Assembly: GCA_007130605.1 (NCBI GenBank)
Contig: SLSF01000231.1
Location: 1-33,023 of the forward strand
From: Gemmatimonadota bacterium
Lineage (GTDB): Bacteria > Gemmatimonadota > Gemmatimonadetes > Longimicrobiales > Gaopeijiaceae
Direction of reading: 5' to 3'
DNA length: 33,023 nt
Shown piece after piece: positions 25,952 to 32,216 of this stretch. The position numbers and the translations under genes were made by a program. Each line of letters begins with the position of its first letter. Position 1 is the stretch's first letter. The notes below the pieces were generated by a model. That model searched no databases, was not told where the DNA came from, and saw only the letters and a list, made by a program, of their open reading frames with translations.

Positions 25952-26504
25952 TTTCGAGCCGTTCCCTCAGCTTGCGGATCCCGTGGTGAAAGTTCACCCG
26001 GGCCGCTCCCTCGGTGGACCCTGTGGCCTCGCCTACTTCCCTGAAGCTGAGGCCGTCAAAGAGCCGAAGTGCCACACTCATTCGCTGCTTCTCCGGCAAC
26101 TCTGCCAGTTCCCGGCGAACCCGCTCCACCTCGGAGCCGCGAATCGCATCGCCCTCCGGGTCGCGGGAATCATCCGCGATCTGCACCACACTTTCCAGAC
26201 TCTGTTCCTTTCTCCGGAGTCCCTGCCGGTAACCGGCGCGAAACTCGTTTCGTGCGATCGCCAGGAGCCAGGTCCGGAAGGACGAGTCCCCCCGAAAGGA
26301 GTCCAGCGAGCGGAGCGCCTTCACGAAGGTCTCCTGAGCCAGATCTCCGGCCTTGTCTTCATCCTGCGTTCGCGAGAGGAGGAATCGGTATACGGTGCCC
26401 TCGTGGCGCTGCAGGAGCGCTCCCAGGGCCGAACGGTCTCCCGTCCGTGCCATCCGCAGGAGCTCCTCCTCCTGAGAATCCGATTCCTCGTCGGTTCTGT
26501 GCAA
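25941..26504 (-). CDS. ECF RNA polymerase sigma factor
   Basis: A 187-residue sigma-70-family protein with only regions 2 and 4. Region 2 includes DKAGDLAQETFVKALRSL and FRTWLLAIARNEFR; region 4 includes LPEKQRMSVALRLFDGLSFREVGEATG, a helix-turn-helix. The reading frame favours a TTG start at 26504, with AGGA 7 bp before it; the next ATG (26453) would remove the first residues of region 2. Overlap with the anti-sigma gene marks them as a pair. The targets are unknown; one possible self-promoter is listed separately. Confidence 0.92.
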   Translation of the reverse strand: MHRTDEESDSQEEELLRMARTGDRSALGALLQRHEGTVYRFLLSRTQDEDKAGDLAQETFVKALRSLDSFRGDSSFRTWLLAIARNEFRAGYRQGLRRKEQSLESVVQIADDSRDPEGDAIRGSEVERVRRELAELPEKQRMSVALRLFDGLSFREVGEATGSTEGAARVNFHHGIRKLRERLENGE

Positions 26505-26529
26505 GGAGATGTCCTGTGGGGCGCGTTCG

Positions 26530-26557
26530 TTAAAGAGGGATGCGGAAGCGGGATTCC
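26530..26557 (-). promoter_or_regulatory. possible ECF-type promoter before the sigma gene
   Basis: On the minus strand GGAATCC (26557-26551) and TTTAA (26534-26530) are 16 bp apart, like ECF promoters with GGAAC-type -35 boxes. The -35 half lies inside a perfect inverted repeat GCGGAA-TCCCGC-TTCCGC (26542-26559). This would allow autoregulation. The match is weak and the repeat may be the real signal. Confidence 0.3.
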
Positions 26558-26641
26558 GCCGTTGCTGAAACCGGCATGATCACCGATGTGAACGGTACCA
26601 TCGGGCATGCACGATTCACTGGAGGGAAGGCAACAGGTCCG

Positions 26642-26935
26642 TCAGTCGAGTTCCTCGCCGGAGACCTGGGCCCGGAAGTGCTTGGAGGGTTTGAAGACTG
26701 GGACCTCTCGCGCCGGCACCTGTACCTCCTCGCCGGTCCGGGGGTTGCGGGCGACACGAGCCTTCCGGTGACGAACCTTGAAGGTCCCGAAGCCCCGGAT
26801 CTCGATATTCTCACCCTCGGTGAGGGCCTGCTTCACCGCATTCAGGAAGCCATCGATGATGAGAGCGACATCCTTCTTCGTCACCCCCGGACCGATCGCA
26901 TCGGACACCTGCTCCACGAGGTCGGCTTTCGTCAT
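26642..26935 (-). CDS. HU-family DNA-binding protein
   Basis: A 97-residue nucleoid protein of the HU/IHF family. The signature GFGTFKVRHRKARVARNPRTG (48-68) includes the DNA-bending arm with its Arg-Asn-Pro tip, and the C-terminal FKPSKHFRAQV is typical of HU. The length is normal. AGAGGT lies 7 bp before the ATG. It is downstream of carA and upstream of the ECF sigma gene on the same strand, with a 137-bp gap before sigma, so it is probably transcribed alone. Confidence 0.95.
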   Translation of the reverse strand: MTKADLVEQVSDAIGPGVTKKDVALIIDGFLNAVKQALTEGENIEIRGFGTFKVRHRKARVARNPRTGEEVQVPAREVPVFKPSKHFRAQVSGEELD

Positions 26936-26986
26936 CTCTCACACCTCTGATGTTCAATCATGCTGAAATCAAATGAATTAGCCGAA

Positions 26987-27016
26987 AGGGTAACCCGGCT
27001 CCGATCCAAGCGTCAA
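26987..27016 (-). promoter_or_regulatory. likely promoter of the HU gene
   Basis: On the minus strand TTGACG (27011-27016), overlapping the carA stop, and TACCCT (26987-26992) lie 18 bp apart. They lead into an AT-rich leader of about 45 nt that stands out from the local GC content. The -10 match is only fair. Confidence 0.4.
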
Positions 27017-28167
27017 GCTACTCTCGTTCCGCCCTGACCCTTCGCCTTCCCTGCCTTCATCAGGTCGATGAAGTCGTCGAAGAGGTATCGGGAGTCGTGG
27101 GGGCCGGGTGCGGATTCGGGATGGTACTGAACCGCAAAGACCGGGAGGGTCCGATGGCGCACTCCCTCCACCGTTCCATCGTAGAGGTTCCAGTGGGTCA
27201 CCTCCAGTTCCGGGGCTCCGGGGAGTTCGCCGGAGCCCTCCGCCCGAACGGCGAATCCGTGGTTCTGAGAGGTGATCTCCACCGTCTTCCGGTGGACGGC
27301 CTTCACCGGGTGATTCCCACCGTGATGGCCGAAGGGAAGCTTGTAGGTCTCGGCACCGAACGCCCTCGAAATAAGCTGATGGCCCAGGCAGATCCCGAAG
27401 ATGGGGACCTCCATTTCCGCGAGCCGGAGGATCGCCTCGGTGGCCACCTCCACTGCAGCCGGGTCCCCGGGGCCATTGGAGATGAAGAAGCCATCCGGGT
27501 CGGCGGCCACGATCTCGTCGACGGTGATGGACGACGGGACCACCGTCACCCGGCACCCCCGCTCGGCCAGGAGTTTGGGAGAGTGCGCCTTCACCCCGAA
27601 ATCCCATGCCAGCACGTGAAACTCCTCCTCTCCCGTCGGCCGGAGTTCGTAGCCGTCGTGGTCCGACACTCCGCACGCCAGGTCCAGTCCCTCCATCTCC
27701 GGGTGCTCGCGGATCTGTTCGAGCAGTTCGGACTCATCGACGTCGGCAGGAGCGATGGCGCCCCGCATGGCCCCCTCCTTCCGGATGTGCCGGGTGAGCG
27801 CACGGGTGTCGACCTCGGTGATCCCTGCGATCCCGTGACGCTCCAGGTAGGCCTCGAGTCCGCCCTCGCTCCGCCAGGAGGAGTCCACCCTGGAAAGCTC
27901 GCGCACGATGAACCCCGCGGCGGCGGGGGCTTCGGACTCCTCGTCCTCGGGGTTCACCCCGTAATTGCCGATGAGGGGATAGGTCATCGTCACCAGCTGT
28001 CCGGTATACGACGGATCGGTCAGGATCTCCTGGTACCCGGTCATCGAGGTGTTGAAGACGACTTCGCCGAAGGCGGGACCGACACTCCCAAAGGAGAATC
28101 CGTCGAAGCGCCGTCCATCTTCGAGGAGGAGATAGGCGCTGGGGCGTTCGTGGGGGAAGGCTGACAC
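27013..28167 (-). CDS. carA: carbamoyl-phosphate synthase small (glutaminase) subunit
   Basis: A 384-residue subunit that hydrolyses glutamine and passes ammonia to CarB for carbamoyl phosphate, the precursor of pyrimidines and arginine. The N-terminal CarA domain begins AYLLLEDGRRFDG. The glutaminase triad is Cys260 (FGICLGHQL), His349 and Glu351 (VQYHPES). No ATG fits the N-terminus, so I take the GTG at 28167; the frame remains open further upstream but without family character. carB is not in the window. The leader carries a long hairpin and repeated motifs described separately. Confidence 0.94.
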   Translation of the reverse strand: MSAFPHERPSAYLLLEDGRRFDGFSFGSVGPAFGEVVFNTSMTGYQEILTDPSYTGQLVTMTYPLIGNYGVNPEDEESEAPAAAGFIVRELSRVDSSWRSEGGLEAYLERHGIAGITEVDTRALTRHIRKEGAMRGAIAPADVDESELLEQIREHPEMEGLDLACGVSDHDGYELRPTGEEEFHVLAWDFGVKAHSPKLLAERGCRVTVVPSSITVDEIVAADPDGFFISNGPGDPAAVEVATEAILRLAEMEVPIFGICLGHQLISRAFGAETYKLPFGHHGGNHPVKAVHRKTVEITSQNHGFAVRAEGSGELPGAPELEVTHWNLYDGTVEGVRHRTLPVFAVQYHPESAPGPHDSRYLFDDFIDLMKAGKAKGQGGTRVA

Positions 28168-28197
28168 GTCGGGTTCCGGATGGCAGGAGGCGTCGGG

Positions 28198-28236
28198 TCC
28201 GTGCTCGCGAGCGACCCCAGGGGGCGGGAGCACGGA
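28198..28236 (-). repeat. 9-bp-stem hairpin in the carA leader
   Basis: TCCGTGCTC (28198-28206) and GAGCACGGA (28228-28236) are perfect inverted repeats around a 21-nt loop. They lie between the predicted carA transcript start and the GTG codon. The loop end and right arm also contain GCTCGCGAGC (28203-28212), a 10-bp palindrome that could form instead, so two exclusive structures are possible. Confidence 0.55.
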
Positions 28237-28247
28237 GGGACACTGAG

Positions 28248-28275
28248 AATTTAGAAGCCTGCGCGCGAAAGACAA
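28248..28275 (-). promoter_or_regulatory. likely promoter of carA
   Basis: On the minus strand TTGTCT (28270-28275) and TAAATT (28248-28253) are 16 bp apart; the predicted start is near 28241, about 75 nt before the GTG. A copy of GAGCACGG (28281-28288 as CCGTGCTC on the plus strand) lies just upstream of the -35 box. Confidence 0.5.
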
Positions 28276-28291
28276 CGGGACCGTGCTCCGG

Positions 28292-28320
28292 TTTACGGGA
28301 GGCCGGGCTCCCGGTACCTT
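28292..28320 (+). promoter_or_regulatory. possible promoter of the RNase H gene
   Basis: TTTACG (28292-28297) and TACCTT (28315-28320) with a 17-bp spacer face the RNase H gene. The spacer region holds an inverted repeat CGGGAG-N6-CTCCCG (28296-28313) that could be an operator. The match is partial. Confidence 0.35.
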
Positions 28321-28374
28321 CCTCCGCGTCGGATCCCAACCTCCCCCACTTCCATGTCGACCCGGTCCTCCCTC

Positions 28375-28950
28375 ATGCGCGTGATCATCCATGCCGACGA
28401 ATCGTGTCTCGGCAACCAGTTCAAGGGCAGGGAGAACCCGGGAGGTGCAGCCGGGCTGGTGGAGTTCTGGGCAGGGGACCGGTGGAAGCGACGGGACTAC
28501 TGGATCTCCGAAGCCGGCACCACCAACAACCGGATGGCGCTGCGCAGTGCCATCGAGGGCCTCCGGGGGCTGAAGAAGCCCTGCGCCGTCCGCTTCGTCT
28601 CCGACTCCCAGTACCTGGTGAAGGGAATGCGGGAGTGGATCCATGGCTGGAAGCGCCGCGGATGGAAGCGGAAGGGTGGAGCCATCGAGAATGTGGAGCT
28701 CTGGCAGGAGCTCGACCGGGAGGCCGCCCGGCACGATGTGGAGTGGGAGTGGGTCCGGGGCCACGACGGAAATCCCCGAAACGAATATGTCGACCACCTC
28801 GCCGTGCGTGCGGCCACCGAGCAGGACCACTCGGGGGGATTCGTCGAATCGGGTTTCGAGCGCTGGCTCGAGAAGGAGCGGGAGGAGCGGGACCGGTACT
28901 TCGACTTCTTCGAGCACGCTCCTCCACCGTCTGAGCCGGACGAGGGCTGA
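28375..28950 (+). CDS. RNase HI-family protein with an altered catalytic site
   Basis: A 191-residue protein (198 if it starts at 28354) clearly homologous to RNase HI, which cuts RNA in RNA-DNA hybrids. Matches to E. coli RNase HI include SCLGN, TTNNRM, SDSQY, the basic protrusion WIHGWKRRGW, ENVELWQELD and WEWVRGH. Catalytic Asp8, Asp77, His130 and Asp140 are kept, but the second carboxylate (E. coli Glu48, in RMELMAA) is Ala55 (RMALRSA). The residue after Asp8 is Glu9, where most relatives have Gly (DGS to DES). An insertion of about seven residues follows SCLGN, and the C-terminal tail is acidic and about 45 residues long. No ribosome site is seen before either start. It converges on lipB. 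Confidence 0.88.
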   Translation: MRVIIHADESCLGNQFKGRENPGGAAGLVEFWAGDRWKRRDYWISEAGTTNNRMALRSAIEGLRGLKKPCAVRFVSDSQYLVKGMREWIHGWKRRGWKRKGGAIENVELWQELDREAARHDVEWEWVRGHDGNPRNEYVDHLAVRAATEQDHSGGFVESGFERWLEKEREERDRYFDFFEHAPPPSEPDEG

Positions 28951-28955
28951 GCTTC

Positions 28956-28977
28956 CGGGAGTCCTTCAGCCCTCCCG
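28956..28977. repeat. hairpin at the RNase H/lipB convergence
   Basis: CGGGAG (28956-28961) pairs with CTCCCG (28972-28977) across a 10-nt loop that includes the lipB stop. It could serve as a two-way terminator for convergent genes, but there is no T-run on either side. Confidence 0.3.
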
Positions 28978-29643
28978 AACGGGAGCGCCTTCCACCACGC
29001 CGAAAACGGCACGCATCTGCCGCTCCACCCCCGCCATCGCTTCGGCGAGTTCCACCGGTCTCCCCAGGACCGACTCGATGGACGCCACCGCACGGTTGTC
29101 GAGCCCACACGGGACGATCATCCCGAAGTAGTCCAGGTCGGTGGAGACGTTGAGGGCAAAGCCGTGGGAGGTGATCCATCCCGACGAGACCCGGACCCCG
29201 ATGGCCGCGATCTTTCCCTCGTCCGTCCAGACGCCGGTGAAGCCCGACGAGCGCCTGGCGACGATCCCGAACTCCTCTAGGGTGAGGATCAGGACCTCCT
29301 CGAGGTCCCGCAGGTAGCGGTGGAGATCCTTTCGATCGGGCTTCAGATCCAGGATCGGATAGCCCACGAGCTGCCCGGGGCCATGGTAGGTGATGTCTCC
29401 CCCTCGCCCGGACTCGTGCAGCTCCACGCCCCGCACACGACGCTCCTCCTCGGCAGCGAGGAGGTGGGTCCGGTCCGCACCGGTCCCCAAGGTGATGACG
29501 TGCGGGTGCTCGAGGAGGAGGAGCTGGTCGTCGACCTCCCCCGCCCGCCGACGGCGGACCAGGTCCTCCTGCAGGCGCTGGGCGTCGGCGTACGGGACCC
29601 GGCCGAGTCGGCGTGTCTGCAGTCTCCGTCCGGCCGGGTCCAT
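28966..29643 (-). CDS. lipB: octanoyl-ACP:protein N-octanoyltransferase (lipoate biosynthesis)
   Basis: A 225-residue cytoplasmic enzyme that moves octanoate from ACP to the lipoyl domains of 2-oxoacid dehydrogenases; LipA then adds sulfur. The signature RGGDITYHGPGQLVGYPI (80-97) and the catalytic pair Lys144 (EGKIAAIGVR) and Cys179 (IVPCGL) are present. It lies 13 bp after the E2 gene, whose lipoyl domain is its natural substrate, so operon and function agree. lipA is not in the window. Confidence 0.96.
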   Translation of the reverse strand: MDPAGRRLQTRRLGRVPYADAQRLQEDLVRRRRAGEVDDQLLLLEHPHVITLGTGADRTHLLAAEEERRVRGVELHESGRGGDITYHGPGQLVGYPILDLKPDRKDLHRYLRDLEEVLILTLEEFGIVARRSSGFTGVWTDEGKIAAIGVRVSSGWITSHGFALNVSTDLDYFGMIVPCGLDNRAVASIESVLGRPVELAEAMAGVERQMRAVFGVVEGAPVREG

Positions 29644-29656
29644 CGTTCGCTCCGTC

Positions 29657-31072
29657 CTAGGCGTCCTCGGGGAAGTCCTCGATCAGCTCCTTGAGCGATG
29701 CCAGGAAGCGGGCGGCGTCGGCGCCATCGACGATCCGATGGTCGTAACCGAGGGAGAAGATGGACCGCTTCCTGATCGCCATGCTGTCCTCGCCGGTCTC
29801 CGGGTCCTCGATGACCACCACCCGCTTCTCGATGGCGCCGGTTCCGAGGATTCCCGCCGTGCCCTTGGGAATCACCGGGAGCCCCACCATGGTCCCGAGC
29901 ACGCCCGGGTTCGTGATGGAGAAGGTCGCGCCCTGGATCTCGTCGGGGGAGAGCTTGCGACTCCGCGCACGCTCCGCCAGGTCGATGACCTTCTTTCCGA
30001 TCCCCACCAGCGAGAGGTGGTCGGCATCTCGGATCACCGGGACGATGAGCCCCGGGTCGAGATCGACGGCGATCCCCACATTCACATTGCCACGGTAGAT
30101 GATGTTGTTCCCCGAAGCGGTGGCATTCACCATGGGGTAGTCGCGGAGGACCCGCGAGATCGCCCATGTGACGAAGGCCGTGAAGCTCACCCGCGCGCCC
30201 TGGTCCGCCCACTTCTTCTTGTTCTGGCGGCGGATCCGGTCCACCCGGGTGAAGTCGATCTCGATGAAGGAGTGGACGTGTGGCGCGATCCGCTTCGCCA
30301 CCACCATGTGCTCGGCGGTGAGTCTCCGGATCTTGTCCATCGTCTCCACCCGATCGGCGTCGCGAACGGGGAACTCGGGGTGCTGGACCTGGCCGTAGAA
30401 GGTCTTCCAGAGATCCGAGGGGGCCTGTGCGGCAGCCGCCGGGCGCTCGACCTTCGCCGGGCGGGCGGGCTTCCGCTCCTCCTTCGCGGGCTCGGGAGCC
30501 GGTGCGTCCTCTTCCTTCTCCAGGTGGTCGAGGAGGTCCTGCTTGGTCACCCGGCCGGCGTGGCCCGTCCCCTTCACTTCGGAGAGGTCCACACCCTTCT
30601 CTTCGGCCATGCGACGGACCACCGGGGTGGAGCGCTGCTTCAGCCGCTCCTCGGCAGAGTCGGGCTCGGCGGACTCGGGAGCCTCTTCGGACGCTTCCAC
30701 CTCCGTCGTCTCCTCGTCGTCCCCTTCCCCTTCGTCGTCGTCCTCCACCGTCTCGGGTTCCGGCTCCGCCGATGCCTCCCGGGCGTCCTCCTGGTCCTCG
30801 TCCGCTTCATCGGCAGACGGGGCGGCACCGCCCTCGGTGTCGATGTAGGCCACGATGGTGCCCACCTCCACCGTCTCCCCCTCCTCGACGGCCACCTCCA
30901 CCAGGGTTCCCGACTGGGGCGCCGGAATCTCCGCATCCACCTTGTCGGTGGAGATCTCGAGGATGGGCTCGTCCCGCTCGACGGTATCGCCGACCTCCTT
31001 CAACCAGCGGGAAACGGTTCCTTCGGCGATCGATTCGCCCATCTGGGGCATGGGGACTTCAATGCGAGCCAC
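29657..31072 (-). CDS. 2-oxoacid dehydrogenase E2 (dihydrolipoyl acyltransferase)
   Basis: A 471-residue core subunit that takes the acyl group from E1 onto its lipoyl arm and transfers it to CoA. Domains in order: one lipoyl domain (1-80; lipoyl Lys44 in ISTDKVDAEIP), a strongly acidic linker (about 82-142), a peripheral-subunit-binding domain (about 147-187; TPVVRRMAEEKGVDL...GRVTKQDLL), a second linker rich in Lys/Pro/Ala, and the catalytic domain to the end with DHRIVDG (His445, Asp449). It starts at a GTG with GGAGA 7 bp before. It could serve pyruvate, branched-chain or another 2-oxoacid; sequence by eye does not decide. Confidence 0.93.
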   Translation of the reverse strand: MARIEVPMPQMGESIAEGTVSRWLKEVGDTVERDEPILEISTDKVDAEIPAPQSGTLVEVAVEEGETVEVGTIVAYIDTEGGAAPSADEADEDQEDAREASAEPEPETVEDDDEGEGDDEETTEVEASEEAPESAEPDSAEERLKQRSTPVVRRMAEEKGVDLSEVKGTGHAGRVTKQDLLDHLEKEEDAPAPEPAKEERKPARPAKVERPAAAAQAPSDLWKTFYGQVQHPEFPVRDADRVETMDKIRRLTAEHMVVAKRIAPHVHSFIEIDFTRVDRIRRQNKKKWADQGARVSFTAFVTWAISRVLRDYPMVNATASGNNIIYRGNVNVGIAVDLDPGLIVPVIRDADHLSLVGIGKKVIDLAERARSRKLSPDEIQGATFSITNPGVLGTMVGLPVIPKGTAGILGTGAIEKRVVVIEDPETGEDSMAIRKRSIFSLGYDHRIVDGADAARFLASLKELIEDFPEDA

Positions 31073-31157
31073 GTGCTTGTCTCCGTAGAATCCGGTGGAA
31101 CGGTTGATGTCGTTCGGGGAGGGCCGTCGTCCGAGCCCCTTTTAACCTACCCCGACC

Positions 31158-32216
31158 TCAATACTTGGCAAGGTACCGGGCCGCCGAGACGATGTCTCCG
31201 ACCCCCGGAAGGAAGTAGTCTTCGAGGCTCCCCGAGTAGGGGACCGGGCTGTCGATGGCCGTCACCCGGAGGATGGGGCCGTCGAGCCACTCGAAGGCGG
31301 CCTCGTTCACTCGCATGGCGATCTCCCCCGCGATCCCTCCAGTACGTGTATCCTCATGTACAACAAGGAGTTTTCCTGTTCGCCTCACCGACTGCATGAT
31401 GGCCTCGTCGTCAAGGGGGAGAAGGGTGCGAAGATCGAGAATCTCCACCGACACGCCCTCCTCGGCAAGGAGCGCCGCCGCCTCCACGGAGCGGTGCACC
31501 ATCATCCCGTAGGTCACCACCGTCAGGTCGTCTCCCTCCTGCACCGTGCGCGCCTTCCCCAGCGGCACCACGTAGTCGTCGTCGGGAAGGACCTCGCGGA
31601 GCTGGGGAGCCCGGTAGAGCCCCTTGTGCTCCTCGAAGATCACCGGGTTGTCGTCGCGGATGGCCGCCTTGAGGAGCCCCTTGGCGTCGCGGGCCGTGGA
31701 GGGATAGACGATCTTCAGCCCGGGCGTGTGGAAGAAGGCCATCTCCACATTCTGGGAGTGGAAGGGGCCTCCCCGATTGCCACCGCCCACCGGCCCCCGG
31801 ATGACCAGGGGCTGCGGGCCACTCCCCCGGTAGAGGGAGGTGGCGATGTAGTTGGTGATCACGTCGTAGGCGGGAGAGATGAAGTCCATGAACTGCATCT
31901 CCACCACCGGCCGCAGTCCCATGTGCGCCGCTCCTGCCGCCGCACCGGTGAATCCGGCCTCCGAGATGGGGGTGTCGATGACCCTGGACTCCCCGAAGTG
32001 CCCCTGGAAGCCGCGGGTGACCTTGAAGGCGCCTCCATACGCACCGATGTCCTCCCCCATCATGAAGACGCGATGGTCGCGGGTCATCTCCTCGAAGAGG
32101 GCTTCGGCGATGGCCTCCAGCATCGTCGCCGGCTCCCCCCTGCGGGTCCGGGTGACCTGTTCGGGGAGGTCTTCCCGGGTCTCTTCGGCGGGCCGGCGGG
32201 GAGATCCAGCGGTCAT
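31158..32216 (-). CDS. 2-oxoacid dehydrogenase E1 component, beta subunit
   Basis: A 352-residue transketolase-like beta subunit that, with alpha, forms the thiamine-diphosphate site and decarboxylates a 2-oxoacid. The family block MGEDIGAYGGAFKVTRG holds the conserved glutamate that activates thiamine diphosphate; RVIDTPISEAGFTGAAAGAA, FMDFISPAYDVI and the C-terminal transketolase_C segment starting at ILDLRTLLPLD are typical. The ATG at 32216 overlaps the alpha stop by 4 bp (ATGA). It adds about 31 polar residues before the usual MLEAIAEAL start, so translation from that inner Met is possible. An 85-bp gap separates it from E2. Confidence 0.94.
   Translation of the reverse strand: MTAGSPRRPAEETREDLPEQVTRTRRGEPATMLEAIAEALFEEMTRDHRVFMMGEDIGAYGGAFKVTRGFQGHFGESRVIDTPISEAGFTGAAAGAAHMGLRPVVEMQFMDFISPAYDVITNYIATSLYRGSGPQPLVIRGPVGGGNRGGPFHSQNVEMAFFHTPGLKIVYPSTARDAKGLLKAAIRDDNPVIFEEHKGLYRAPQLREVLPDDDYVVPLGKARTVQEGDDLTVVTYGMMVHRSVEAAALLAEEGVSVEILDLRTLLPLDDEAIMQSVRRTGKLLVVHEDTRTGGIAGEIAMRVNEAAFEWLDGPILRVTAIDSPVPYSGSLEDYFLPGVGDIVSAARYLAKY

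Noticed and set aside
28168-28917. A long N-terminal extension of carA in the same frame
   Set aside because: The extension reads through the antisense of the RNase H gene and the carA promoter region, and CarA proteins start near the GTG at 28167.
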